Of a stretch of DNA of 64,000 nucleotides, positions 12,901 through 23,534 are shown one piece after another. This DNA comes from Argopecten irradians (taxonomy: Eukaryota > Mollusca > Bivalvia > Pectinida > Pectinidae), in NCBI RefSeq assembly GCF_041381155.1, contig NC_091138.1, forward strand, positions 38,495,604 to 38,559,603, read 5' to 3'. The notes below the pieces were generated by a model that saw only the letters and a program-made list of their open reading frames with translations, had not been told where the DNA came from and ran no database searches. Positions within the stretch are counted from its first letter, which is position 1; each line of letters starts with the position of its first letter. Made by a program: the position numbers and the translations under genes.

Positions 12901-15900
12901 GTTTCGTAGACGTGGGGATCATTTTACAGATCTGAAGTAAACGAAATCCATGAGAAACCAAAGAGAACAAGACTGAGCTAAAGTATCATACGAAATATTA
13001 CAAAAAATAATGATATTAATCCTAATTTATTCTGGTTTATAATTAAAATTGTATGAAGCAAATCAAATTGTAGATCATTTGTATAAAGCTAGACCTTTAC
13101 CTCGTAGTAGGCCAGGAATCCACGCTCTGCCGTATACATTCCAGCGTTTCCTCCACCACTAACAGGAGCGTTCAAACCAGTTTCACTTGTACTTTTCAGA
13201 GTGAAGGAGCGACCATATAATGGCATTCCGACGTTAAGCATGCTCTTCGGTACTCCTCTTTTTATATATTCATGTGCAGCCCATTCCTTGTAAAACAAAT
13301 AAATTCATAGAATTCATGTCGGCCAGTTCAGGAAATACTGTAGGTTAATATCATTGAAAATAGGACAGTTATTGTAAATTGTAGTAAAATAATTTTGTAC
13401 TAAAGTAGCAGATGATAATGGTTTCTCCTATTGTTCACTGATTAGTCAACGGTTTTCGTCGTTATAGGTTTCTTTAGGGTATGACAGATTGCACGCGCTA
13501 ATTTTGTGAACCTGAAGTTTCATTAAAACAATTCCGTGACGTTATGACTTCATGCGGTGTAACTGTGGCGTGGAATGTCGATGACTTAATCAATATTAAC
13601 TATACCACATTCAATGTTGTGTCGTTTCCGGTATCCATAGGGCCGGCCTTAAGTGGACTGTTGTGACCAGTGTGGTCATCAAACGCACCATGGAGGTCAT
13701 AGGTCATCAAGTTGATCATATCCAGATACCTACGGAGTTCATTAAAAAAAACAATCTCAACTAAAAGTCGTTTTCATGCATAGAAGGTATCTATTTGACA
13801 AGAACGGAAAGTGATCCTTGTAGCTAAAAGATTTTGGTAAACAAAATAATAATATAGATCTATTTTGAAATGTCTTAATATGGACCCACGATACGGAATT
13901 GCTAGAATTGCTACGGAATTGGAGTCCAGATGTCCTAAAGTAGCGTTTCTAGACTATATATTTCAGCATTGGGCTCAATACACCGTTTTTAAGTTCTGTC
14001 AGACACGTGCTTTCTGCAACAAGAAGCCCAATGCGCCTGTGTAGCTCACCTGGACAATGATTATAATTTAAGAAAAAAAAACTACAATTCACAGAGGAAG
14101 ACGATTTTCAAAGATTTCTTATAAATAGAATGTCATACAACACGGTAAGGGAGGCGAACAAATTAAAGACAACCTTTACCATTGTCCTTTTCATTCAAAG
14201 ATAGTACATTCAATTATTTATATTTATCCTGACGGACAATTCCTTCTATTCGCCTATATACAGATACTACAGATACCAATACCAACTCACTGTATTAGCT
14301 GAGGGAAATCGTAGGCAGTTTCAATTTTTTCCTTTCCCGCTCCTGTCGCTGCTGATAGAATCAGACGCGGTTTACCAGTTGATTGTGCGTCACTATCAAA
14401 CAGTTCACGTGTTTTCTGTACATAGATATAAAACATTCTTGTTTAGATGAGAATCCTAGAGACCAAGATAATAAAACAACATTTATATCAGAATATACTA
14501 AACAAGCAAGCCAACAGCAGAACACTACTGCAATATCATTACCTTGACGAGTTCGACGAAGTTTTGTTTGTCTTTAGGGGGGCTCCCTCTATTGGCCGGA
14601 TATTCCCAGTCGAAATCGAGCCCATCGAAATCATGTGATCGAAGGAATTTCACTGCATCAGTGGCGAAGTCAGTACGAGTTGCATCAGAGGCTGCTATCC
14701 TTGTGAAGGGTGCAGATCCAAGGTTCCAGCCTCCAACAGCTAGCAGAGTCTTAACATTTGGGTTCTGCTTCTTTATTGCGTTGAAGCGTTCGTACCTTCA
14801 ATTCAAGAGACAGAACAAAAGGAATATACCAATTTTCGAAGTGCATCTTGTATGGCTTCTATGAAAACTACCACCAGCTAAGTATAAATTTCATTAGAAA
14901 TTATGTCATAATCTTATATCGCGATCAAAGAGTGACCTTCAGCAGGTAAGTACAATCATACTTTAGCGCTGCATTTATGGTGCGAATAACGCTAAAATAA
15001 CCGCCAAACTAATATGTTTATAGTGCATAAATATGGGTTTATTACTTTTACTATAGATGATTTCATTTGGATATATTTTGCCTGTCTTCTACTTACAAGC
15101 CTGTGGACCATGGTGTACTCTCATCGTTCCATTCAAATGCCTTTAAATGATTACCATTTAGAGTTGCAAACGCGTAAATGATATGTGTGCAAAGACTGGC
15201 GTTGATGTTCTCGGGGAAGAACTTCCCTTGGCCGTTTCTGTACTGAGACCAGTTAGAGTGGTAACATATACGGCGGTAGGAGTTGTTAGATCCAGATGCA
15301 GATCCTAATTAAAAAAAAAAAGTCTAACTAATAAGTTCATGTTTAGTTGCTAAGGTTACACTTGTGTCTTAGTTGCACTAATCGAGGAAACACGTAATTT
15401 TTATACAGAATTTCAAAATGAACCAATATTCCAATATGGTTTAGATTATATGATCAAAAATTCTTTCTGTATAAACAATGTATAATACATTTAGAAATGA
15501 ACACAAACTAATCCATTTCATATTAGATATAAAAACCGGAATTACCGGACGCCGACGTAGTTGTAGCCACAGTAGTAGTGGTAGGTGGGCTGAAAAACAA
15601 TATTTAAATCGAAATATTACAAACAACCATGACAAAAATCATTTTCGTTTAATAGTCTGTCTTGGCAAGTAATTCAGTCATGTTTAGTCGATATTGTAGA
15701 TCTTTGATTGACACGGGTATACCACAGACTCCCAAAACACGCACCACGCAATTCACACACGCAAGACATCGCATACACGGGGAACCATCCCTCAATGGCC
15801 CTGTCTGTCAATAGGACGTAAATATAATAAAGTATAATAAAACCAATCAATCTACGTTGTTTAAAGGGAAAACGAATGATGTTTTTTTTTTATTTCTTCT

Positions 15901-18900
15901 TTACTCACTAGCTATCACTGTATCGACTAACCATGAATTCTTAATTCACAAGTACTTTATTTAATTGTGCTGTGTTGTGAATTTTACTTGGCGTATTAAT
16001 ATTATTTCTGTTTATAAAATTATGTCGACTTACTTGGTTATCACTGGTATAGAACCAGCCCTTGTCAATTCGTCATTGATGGCGTTCAAAAGTGGATATT
16101 TGCCTTCTCCACACGATCCACTGAAATCGTCAAGGGCAAGATCCCAAACCATAACACCACCATACTGCTCGTGTCTCACAAAATCTACCTGTTATGAAAA
16201 AAGATTTTATCTGTTAACCATTAAATACAATATTCGTAAAATGAGAGATATGATTGCCATACATTCACACCAAACGCAAAACATCCATGGTACAAGAAAT
16301 ACACATAAAGTTTCAACTGCGGTTAGTGGGATGTGGAGTATTACAAAGTCAAATGTAATATCATGTTTGATTTAAATTACCTTCTTGCGGAGACTTTCCT
16401 GGTCATCGTATCCAACCCAATGGTTACCTTTGACGATGTAGGGTACCTCCTGACCTTCTATCATGTGTTTCGTAGACGTTGGGATCATTTTACAAATCTG
16501 GAATCAACATAAGGTAACGTGATGAGCACCAAACTGGTAAAAAGTATTATTGAACCTATGAGTAAAGTATTAATCGTGAAAATTGAAAATTGTAAACAAC
16601 AAAAAAAAAATTATAGATCATTTGGATAAACTAAGACCTCACCTCGTAGTAGGCCAGGAATCCACTCTCACCGGTATACCTCCCAGCAGTCCCTCCCCCA
16701 CTGACGGGAGCGTTCACACCAGTGTTACTTGTGCTTTTCAGAGTGAAGGAGCGACCATATAGAGGCATTCCTATATTTAGCATGCTCTTCGGTACTCCTC
16801 TTTTCACATATTCATGGGCAGCCCATTCCTTACAAAAAAAGTAAAATTCATATCAGCCACTGCAAAAATATTGTAAGTTACTACAATAATCATTGAGGAT
16901 CTGATTACAGTTGAACTTGCGAGAAATAATGTAGAAAAGCGGCACATGACAATCGTCTATAATGTGTAAGAATCATTATCTCGTACATCTAAATCTGAAG
17001 AAAATACTGAGACACAGTTTCTCCAATACTCATCAACTCAAAAGTGGTTATTAACTATTGAAAAATTCTATATACCACATTCAATGTTGTGTCGTTTCCG
17101 GTATCCATAGGGCCGGCCTTGAGTGGACTGTTGTGACCAGTGTGGTCATCAAACGCACCATGGAGGTCATAGGTCATCAAGTTGATCATATCCAGATACC
17201 TACGGAGTTCATTAAAAAAAACTCAACTAAAAGTCGTTTGCATGCATGGAAGGTATCTAATTGACAAGAACGGAAAGTGATAATTGTTGCTAAAAGATTT
17301 TGGTAAACAAAATAATAATATAGATCTATTTTGAGAGTGTGGTTGTTACGAAATGTCTTAATATGGACCCACGATACGGAATTGCTAGAATTGCTACGGA
17401 ATTGGAGTCCAGATGTCCTTAAGTAGCGTTTCTAGACTAAATATTTCAGCCTTGGGTTCAACACGCCGTTTTTTAAGTTCTTTCAGACACGTGCTTTCTG
17501 CAACAAGAAGCCCAATGCGCCTGTGTAGCTCACCTGGACAATAATTATAATTTAAAAAAAAAACTACAATTCACAGAGGAAGACGATTTTCAAGGATTTC
17601 TTATAAATAGAATGTCATACAACATGGTAAGGGAGGCGAAAAAATTAAAGACAACCTTTACCATTTTCCTTTTCATTCAAAGATAGTAAATTGAATTATT
17701 TATATTTATCCTGACGGACGATTCCTTCTATTCGCCTATATACTGATACCAATACCAACTCACTGTATTAGCTGAGGGAAATCGTAGGCAGTTTCAATTT
17801 TTTCTTTTCCCGCTCCTGTCGCTGCTGAGAGAATCAGACGCGGTTTACCAGTTGATTGTGCGTCACTATCAAACAGTTCACGTGTTTTCTGTACATAGAT
17901 ATAAAACATTCTTGTTTAGATGAGAATCCTAGAGACCAAGATAATAAAACAACATTTATATCAGAAAATACTTAACAAGCAAGCCAACAGCAGAAAACTA
18001 CTGCAATATCATTACCTTGACGAGTTCGACGAAGTTTTGTTTGTCTTTAGGGGGGCTCCCTCTATTGGCCGGATATTCCCAGTCGAAATCGAGCCCATCG
18101 AAATCATGTGATCGAAGGAATTTCACTGCATCAGTGGCGAAGTCAGTACGAGATGCATCGGAAGCTGCTATCCTTGTAAAGGGTGCAGATCCAAGGTTCC
18201 AGCCTCCAACAGCTAGCAGAGTCTTCACATTTGGGTTCTGCTTCTTCATTGCGTTGAAGCGTTCGTACCTTCAATTAAAAAAAGTATGGACCAATCCATC
18301 AGTTCGGTGGACCGTTTTGGGATTATGATATATTGCTAGTTAAAGAAGCCCAGTATTAACCTTTACCTGGGCACCATGGAACGTATTGCTGCAAAATTGT
18401 AATTATTATACCAAACACGCTTAAATATTATACAAACACAACTATTAGCGTGCTTCCATACGAATTTCATTTTGATATATCAAATTGACATGCAATCTCA
18501 CGATATCGGAATCAGTCACTTGAAAATTAAGTTAAAACATTTTTTTTTATTATGGATTATTTATTTCATTTGAATATCTTTTGGTCGTCTTCTACTTACA
18601 AGCCTGTGGACCATGGTGTGCTCTCGTCGTTCCATTCAAATGCCTTTAAATGATTACCATTAAGTGTGGCAAATGCATAGATGATATGTGTACAGAGTGT
18701 GGAGTTGATGTTCTCGGGGAAGAACTTCCCTTGGCTGTTTCTATATTGAGACCAGTTAGAGTGGTAACATATACGGCGATAGGCATTGGTAACCACTGAA
18801 ATACGAAATCAAATAGCAACATCAGTCTTCAAGCGCATAAGTTCCACAGCAATGAACTTTTTACTAACGTCAATTAGCAATTTCACAACTACAAAGAAAT

Positions 18901-19095
18901 GTAGTAGGGAAGATTTTACTAACATCGATTAACAATTGCATGTAGAGTATAATTTTGTGATGCTAATATTAAAAGAGAAAATTCATTTGTAGTCAATTTT
19001 GAATTTTGAAAAAGTCAGTGCATGCCTTTGGTACTATCTAATATGCTAATGTACTGACCTGCCAATGCTATCACCAGGCATGCAATTCGAAACAT
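85..19095 (-). CDS. Secreted multidomain chitinase with four tandem GH18 domains (3' end outside window)
   Basis: Endochitinase of glycoside hydrolase family 18, predicted to be secreted and to cut beta-1,4 N-acetylglucosamine chains. The gene has a signal-peptide exon, then four GH18 units, each of seven exons (about 196-208, 253, 125, 124, 186, 117 and 155 nt). Three small Pro/Thr linker exons separate the units, and an 851-nt repeat exon follows. Every exon joins in phase with GT donors and AG acceptors, giving about 1,898 residues so far with no stop. Each unit keeps AVGGWN, the catalytic DGLDFDWE (DxxDxDxE), MTYDLHG, LYGRSF and the C-terminal VWDLALDDF. Only one signal peptide exists and each linker leads in phase into the next unit, so I read one gene rather than four. 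No CBM14 domain is visible before the window edge. Insect Cht10-type chitinases also carry several GH18 domains, but usually with CBM14 modules between them. Confidence 0.88.
1479..6399 (-). CDS. GH18 catalytic domain, unit 4
   Basis: Exons are 6204-6399, 5735-5987, 5451-5575, 5066-5189, 3455-3640, 1771-1887 and 1479-1633. Motifs include [63 protein letters not shown] and [10 protein letters not shown]. All seven exons keep the sizes seen in the other units, and all are open. The intron between exons 4 and 5 holds a 5'-truncated LINE (3851-5044), whose edge lies about 20 bases from the exon-4 donor. The next intron holds an internally deleted SINE (2060-2326). Confidence 0.9.
2060..2326 (-). 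mobile_element. SINE-like family A copy, internally deleted, with target-site duplication
   Basis: This copy has the CAAA-type tail (read on the minus strand) at its low end and the CCCTGCAG-type head at its high end. Most of the middle is missing compared with full copies. The 10-bp direct repeat ATATTTCCAA flanks it at 2050-2059 and 2327-2336, so it is one insertion event. It lies in an intron of GH18 unit 4. Confidence 0.8.
2337..3454. other. Intron of GH18 unit 4 without recognised content
   Basis: This is the remainder of the intron between exons 5 and 6 of unit 4. It is AT-rich with short homopolymers. I see no exon or repeat family that I can name. Confidence 0.5.
3851..5044 (-). mobile_element. 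5'-truncated LINE (I/Nimb-like), RNase H and C-terminal zinc knuckle
   Basis: Two adjoining reading frames on the minus strand encode the end of a non-LTR retrotransposon polyprotein. Positions 4632-5044 carry a type I RNase H domain ([33 protein letters not shown]). Positions 4119-4610 carry its last part ([18 protein letters not shown]) and a [17 protein letters not shown] zinc knuckle. One frame break separates them near 4600-4635. Reverse transcriptase and endonuclease are missing, as expected for a 5'-truncated copy. The 3' untranslated part (3851-4118) ends in ATGACCTTAGTTGTCGATGG, a short spacer and CAAAC repeats. The RNase H plus this tail suggests the I/Nimb group (inference). Confidence 0.8.
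7195..7330 (+). repeat. SINE-like family A, decayed tail fragment
   Basis: ATACCGCAGTCTCCCAAAAC, followed by a decayed CATACAAGGGAGGC and an AATCAACCAAC end, matches the 3' third of family A. It lies in the intron between unit 4 exon 1 and the linker at 7372. Confidence 0.55.
7372..7421 (-). CDS. Pro/Thr linker exon between GH18 units 3 and 4
   Basis: A 50-nt exon encodes about [18 protein letters not shown] with proper splice signals and the same phase pattern as the other linkers. Confidence 0.77.
7815..11322 (-). CDS. GH18 catalytic domain, unit 3
   Basis: Exons are 11115-11322, 10563-10815, 10278-10402, 9055-9178, 8538-8723, 8282-8398 and 7815-7969. Exon sizes are identical to unit 2. 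The catalytic segment reads [13 protein letters not shown], so the DxxDxDxE acids are all kept, and [19 protein letters not shown] and PLYGRSF are present. The intron between exons 3 and 4 (9179-10277) is the longest here and carries a decayed SINE head and a small tandem repeat. Confidence 0.9.
9549..9665 (+). repeat. SINE-like family A, decayed head fragment
   Basis: GGTAGGGCGTTA, then GAGTTGAGCGTTCGCCCC, AGGCTCTTATCCCC and GACCGAGA match the head of family A with internal losses. It is in the long intron of GH18 unit 3. Confidence 0.6.
9827..9940. repeat. Three-copy tandem repeat, about 38 bp per unit
   Basis: Units begin at 9827, 9867 and 9905 with TTG(TG)ACCA and end in TTGAATAA or ATGAATAA. 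They lie in the intron between exons 3 and 4 of GH18 unit 3. Confidence 0.7.
12041..12105 (-). CDS. Pro/Ser/Thr linker exon between GH18 units 2 and 3
   Basis: A 65-nt exon encodes about [20 protein letters not shown] followed by NSG. Acceptor and donor consensus and phase agree with the other linker exons. It shares the PPPTT..VVP core with the linker at 7372-7421. Confidence 0.78.
12431..15304 (-). CDS. GH18 catalytic domain, unit 2
   Basis: Exons are 15097-15304, 14543-14795, 14291-14415, 13606-13729, 13101-13286, 12815-12931 and 12431-12585. The first exon is 12 nt longer than in unit 1 and starts with SASGSN linker residues. [21 protein letters not shown] and LYGRSF motifs are intact. 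The introns in its upstream half (between exons 2-3 and 3-4) match unit 1 almost base for base. Those in its downstream half (for example 13287-13605, just after the KEWAAHEY exon) look more like unit 3. The unit therefore appears to be a mosaic of its two neighbours. Confidence 0.9.
15546..15589 (-). CDS. Pro/Thr linker exon between GH18 units 1 and 2
   Basis: A 44-nt exon with AG acceptor and GT donor encodes about [16 protein letters not shown]. Its length keeps the phase left by unit 1 (two bases carried over) and hands one base to unit 2. Thr/Pro-rich linkers of this sort are usually O-glycosylated spacers in chitinases. Confidence 0.78.
15715..15845 (+). repeat. SINE-like family A, tail fragment
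   Basis: TATACCACAGACTCCCAAAA, the CATACACGGGGAACC variant and AATAGGACGTAAAT match the family A 3' part. It lies between linker exon 15546-15589 and GH18 unit 1. Confidence 0.6.
16034..18795 (-). CDS. GH18 catalytic domain, unit 1 of the four-domain chitinase
   Basis: Exons in reading order are 18600-18795, 18016-18268, 17764-17888, 17076-17199, 16643-16828, 16381-16497 and 16034-16188. Together they encode about 385 residues, a full GH18 barrel. Visible landmarks are [14 protein letters not shown] at the N-terminus, [15 protein letters not shown], the catalytic [50 protein letters not shown] and [18 protein letters not shown]. All catalytic acids are present. The introns at 17200-17763 and 17889-18015 are nearly identical to those of unit 2, pointing to a recent duplication or conversion between these two units. 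Confidence 0.9.
19059..19095 (-). CDS. Signal-peptide exon of the four-GH18 chitinase
   Basis: This 37-nt exon encodes [12 protein letters not shown] and finishes its signal peptide in the next exon (VVTNA before [10 protein letters not shown]). The ATG follows a pyrimidine-rich stretch ending in ACAG, which reads as a 3' splice site directly abutting the start codon. A non-coding first exon should therefore lie further upstream (above 19.1 kb). The second chitinase gene has the same arrangement, which supports the start choice. Confidence 0.82.
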
Positions 19096-19096
19096 C

Positions 19097-19570
19097 TGTA
19101 AAGAGAGAGTAATCTATCTTACATTGTAGTCTAGTCACATTCTAAACAAAAACCTCCAAAACATTGCAACAAAAAATGATTGCGTCTATCGTTTGAATTA
19201 TATTTATATCGTTTATATTAATAAAGGTTGATTGCAAAATCGGTCAATGGGAAAGCCTTTGATATATAAATACAAAACATCGCATATTCTGTGCAATCCA
19301 CATGGCATGTTTGGGCTGCCGCATGAGATTAGCAGGCAACGGAAGTGGTGGCATCTGAGTAAATAATAACTATTTTGTTTTATCAACAAATATGGCATAA
19401 AAAGTGAATCATAAGTGTATATGTGGGTTACTGTATGTTTTTCTAAAACTTTACAATGTGTTTCTCTTTATTAAAATATTGGAACCTATTTTTTCTCTCT
19501 GAATATCTACTTTAAAATGAAAAAAAAATCTGGAATATAATCCTCTGACTACGTGTGAAATAAAGTTTAT
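19097..19570. other. Upstream region of the four-GH18 chitinase
   Basis: This stretch should contain the upstream intron, and perhaps the non-coding first exon and promoter, of the large chitinase gene. No TATA box or first exon could be assigned with confidence. Confidence 0.4.
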
Positions 19571-19571
19571 T

Positions 19572-20541
19572 TGCTTGTTTGATTCTTTTAACGACCTATT
19601 AACAGCCAGGGACATGTAAGGACGGATTCCCGTGTATGGAGTATGTAGCTTTTGTGAAGTGCGAGTTGCTTGTTTTGGGAGACTGCGGTATGTTCATGTT
19701 GAGTCTTCTTGCATAGTAGAACTGTTGTTCTTTTTAAGGTGGTTCGATATAGTTAGGCCTAAAAATTTCCTCTCGTTTGATTTTCTTGAAAATTTGCTCA
19801 CTGAAAGATTGGTTGATAAACTGTTTATTAAGGCTTGTATTTGAAATTTGACCGTGCTGTTTTTGAAATATTATACTTTCAATAAACCTACTTTACCGTC
19901 TGTTTTTCTCAAAATACAATTTTACACACATATTTTCAAAGCTTGGTTATTGACTGAAATATTACAAATAACAACATTTTTTATCTTTAACATGTAAGTT
20001 TGTATGGCTACCAATGACCTCAATGTCGTTTCCACTCTTAAAAATACATTAATTGTGATTTTTTACGCGAATGTGTGTAAATGAGGCCTAAACTGAACTA
20101 AGTACAATATCGACAAATATTTCGTTTATAGACTATTCTATCCCGATTTTAACGTTAAAAGATAAGATATCGTTAGACGGATAATATATAGATAGCTATC
20201 CTTCATAATCTTAGTCACAAAAGAGTTTTCATGTGTAGTTCCGAATGCACGCATTGACCCAAGGAGGTCCGAACGAATGGCGCATTCGATCACTGTTCGG
20301 AACGTCCTTAAAGGAGCAAAAACTACAACTTTTATAGACTTTGTGTGTCTCGGCCAAGGGACAGCATAGGAGCTTTCCTCACAGGGGCGAACGCTCAACT
20401 CAAGGCCAAAGGGAGGCATTAGGAAAGATAAAGTCAGTTAGGAAGAGGAGAACAGATAATATCCTAAACTTAGTCGCCTTTTACAATCATGCAATACGGG
20501 CAGCTGGTACAATTCTAAACCCCTTCCTGCAGGGCAAGTTT
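19572..20541 (-). mobile_element. SINE-like family A copy split by about 560 bp of unrelated DNA
   Basis: The tail part (19572-19737) and the head part (20305-20541, ending in CCCTTCCTGCAGGGC) are in the same orientation. They are separated by a segment that starts AAGGTGGTTC and ends GAACGTCCTT, which are imperfect inverted repeats. About 150 nt of the SINE middle is missing, so this is either an insertion with a deletion or two separate fragments. Confidence 0.55.
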
Positions 20542-20545
20542 ATAA

Positions 20546-21300
20546 AGGAAATAATTGTTTTAAACTTCATTACCTTGAATGTATAAGGAAACAATGTCAA
20601 TGTGTAACCAAATGTGATCTCACAACAGTGGAAAGTCCAGGTAAGTAACCAATGCGAAGGCAGATTTTCCTTCTGGTATGTCTAAGAACGAGTTTTAATG
20701 AACTAGTTTCTTATCTTAGTTGTAAACATTTGTTTCGTGCTGAAGAACTATCACACGATAAACATAACATAACAATAGAAACGTTCACAACAATGTATTT
20801 GTATTGTTTTTTCATCTATTAAAGAGACTATGATTTAGAATTAAGTACGTATAGCAATGTCACTTGGTTGTTTTCTGGTTTTTGTGTGTTTTTTTTGTTT
20901 TTTTTTTAATTTTTTTGGGGGGAAAGGGGGGGTGTTTGTGTGTTTTGTTTTGTTTTGTGTTATTTTTTGCTCTACCTTTGATGGTTGGATTTATTTTCTG
21001 AGTGGTATGGTAACCTGATATATTTTACTTACACTACCTCACATGAACGACAATGATTAGTGAAATGATATATAATAGAAGATCTTTGGTGCCTCACCTA
21101 TTGGCTACAAATGTATCAATATTTTACCTATTTTGTATGTATTTATTTGCAGCATGGCTGCCATGGCTGACACTGTTGTTACTATATATGTTATGTTAGT
21201 CGTCATTTGGTAAAATAACATTAACTAGAAATATCCATTCGTTGTAATTTATATAATAAATCCAAAAACTCTTAGATTCAGATTCTATTAGATTTCCTAT
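20546..21300. other. Intergenic, no gene seen; T/G-rich low-complexity tract near 20875-20965
   Basis: Long T runs mixed with GTGTTTT and a G run occupy 20875-20965. The segment near 21035-21220 shares short stretches with 24990-25060 and with sequence just right of 35196. It may be an old repeat into which the LTR element inserted. Confidence 0.4.
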
Positions 21301-21309
21301 TTGTCTTTT

Positions 21310-21455
21310 AGTCAGAGTGATATGAAGGCTATGTGAATATGAAGGATAATGATATTCTACCCGGGGGTATTGCATGGGTAGCTTTGCTATTTAGCCTCAG
21401 GCGACAGGAGTGTATTATTCTAGACAAGCCAGTATTACACGTGTATGTATGTGCT
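21310..21455. repeat. Fragment of the foldback repeat seen at 55985-56475
   Basis: ATATGAAGGATAATGATATT, then CTACCCG, GCCTCAGGCGACAGGAGTG and AGACAAGCCAGTATTACA match the longer foldback element near 56 kb with an internal deletion. Confidence 0.6.
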
Positions 21456-22055
21456 ATGTACTATATCACAGTAGTGACATTACCCACCTACACGTAATGA
21501 CCACAAGGATTTGTATGTCCTCAATCTAAGTAACAAAAGGTGAACATTCTTCTTGACCTATGGTCTCAAAGAAAGCGATGGTTTTCTTGCCATGACCTAA
21601 TTCAGATCACAGAGGTGATAAGGTAGTGCGGTCGTAAACATGACAGGAAGTTATTAGCACATGCCCGTTCTCAAGACAGTGGACGCCAACGTTATTCGCT
21701 GCTGACCAATACAATATTGATGTTGGTGACTTTTATAATATCTCCTTAAGACTGATTTTCACTCGTAAAATATTTCAATGAAAATTAATTGCAGTGATAC
21801 TGTCATTTAATGAATTATGATACACCTGGTAAGCAGATAGCGCGTAGATAGTTATTCGACTTCTCAACTCAAAGCGAAAACAAATGTAGCCTTCACTACT
21901 GTAAAGCTAGTCATACAGAGGTGAATACAAAAATACTTCTGATATGAGTATTCGTCCGGATAACCTAGTAGATGTCATGGTGATGCTGTCTGCTATGTTA
22001 AGGCTGAAATAAATGGTGAAGGAATAGTTTTGGATTGGTTTGGTTATGTTGTGAC
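21456..22055. other. Intergenic stretch, nothing recognised
   Basis: No coding signal, RNA gene or named repeat was recognised in this AT-rich stretch. Confidence 0.4.
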
Positions 22056-22059
22056 ATGC

Positions 22060-22210
22060 TTCAGTAAGATAGCACTATATAAAACGGCAAGAGATATACT
22101 TTATGTACATACGAATATACTACAGCCTCCCAAAATATGATAGATCCACACACTACACAAATGGAAGGCCTTCCTTAAATGAACCTGGACGTTAATTTAA
22201 TAAACCAAAC
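22060..22210 (+). repeat. SINE-like family A, decayed tail fragment
   Basis: CATGCTTCAGTAAGATAGCA, then ACTATATAAAACGGCAAG and CAGCCTCCCAAAAT, match the family A 3' half with many differences. Confidence 0.55.
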
Positions 22211-22215
22211 CAAAA

Positions 22216-23335
22216 CATATAAGTCTTATAGTCATATTAACAGTTAAGGTAATTTATATGTGTGAACGTCTATGTTTTGGTAGAATGTGGAGCATTTGTG
22301 CTGTCTAATACCTTTCACATTTGTTAATAAAATGGTTTGAAATTGAATTTGTGTTGTACCTTTGTAATAGTGTTTATAGTGCTCACTGCATACAACATGC
22401 CATACAATACAAACAAATCTCAAAATAGATCAAAGGATAAATTAAGACGCTGGGAATAAAAAGGTTTTGATTTGTAAAACAATTTTGATATACCACCTGA
22501 AAACACAGTTTGTTCTCGGATTTATTAAAATATGTTACATTTTGTAAATTAATGTTAATTAATCAAATTAAAAATATGCGTTCGTAGGAATGTTGCTTCA
22601 AGCATGTCTTTCACTTACATGTTTTGGTATAAAAAAAGGGTAAAGAGAGGTAATTCCTTTTTTTAGAAAAATCTGTTCTGTCTATTTGTTCCTCATATTT
22701 ACATCAGATATATAAATTTTAATATAATATTAAACATTTAGATGCCAATTTGCTTTATATTACTAAAGAGTGACAATGTGTATTCTGACTTACGATGTTT
22801 CATTGATGATCCATAACACAATATCTTGGTTCGAAATAAATTCAAACGCTAGTCTTTAGGAGGAAGAGAAAGTTTTAGGATTCAAAAACTATGTCTTCTA
22901 GTTAAAGATAGAAATATTAAAATGTACTGAAGATCGACGAAAAGATGGCAAAATATAAGTTATTTGCTTTTGAAACGAGAACAAAACATCCTTATCGTTT
23001 CATTTTCAGAGCATAACTTTCGAGCAAGACCTTTCTCATACTATTTGGGAATGTGGCCGGATGATGTGAATTTCTGAAATTCCTAATCAGTATTGCTATA
23101 TTGAAATTGTACTATAACGTATACTTTATTATAGTTTGTTTGTTCAATTTTAAAAGGACAGTCTTATCAACTTCTTCCAATGCCATTCAAGAGGAACATT
23201 TTATGAATGGCATGACGAAAAATGTCACATATTGGAAAATGTCTTGTCTGGTTAAAGGTACCATAACGATTATCGACAAAAACTCATTTTGGTTACATTG
23301 TGTAAAGATTTACATAATAAACAAACAGATCCCAA
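22216..23335. other. Intergenic stretch, nothing recognised
   Basis: AT-rich sequence without convincing exons. Short open frames here show no family resemblance. Confidence 0.4.
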
Positions 23336-23341
23336 CATTCT

Positions 23342-23528
23342 TGTTTGTTTGTTTGTTTGATTAGTTTAACGTCCTATTAACAGCTAGGGTCATGTAAGGA
23401 CGGCCTCCCATGTATGCAGTGTGTAGCGTGTGTGAAGTGCGTGGTGCGTGTTTTGGGACGTGTGTGAAGTGCGTGGTGCATGTTTTGGGAGACTGCAGTA
23501 TGTTCGTGTTGTGTCTTCTTGTATATTC
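23342..23528 (-). repeat. SINE-like family A tail fragment with an internal 30-bp duplication
   Basis: TTTGTTTGTTTGATTAGTTT, then AACGTCCTATTAACAGC and GTAAGGACGGCCTCCC mark the family A tail. A block containing GTGTGAAGTGCGTGGTGC is present twice in tandem (about 23430-23490). Confidence 0.7.
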
Positions 23529-23534
23529 TAGAAG

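Noticed and set aside
23101-23364. Small open frame of 87 codons in intergenic DNA
   Set aside because: No family resemblance, AT-rich composition, and its end runs into a SINE tail.
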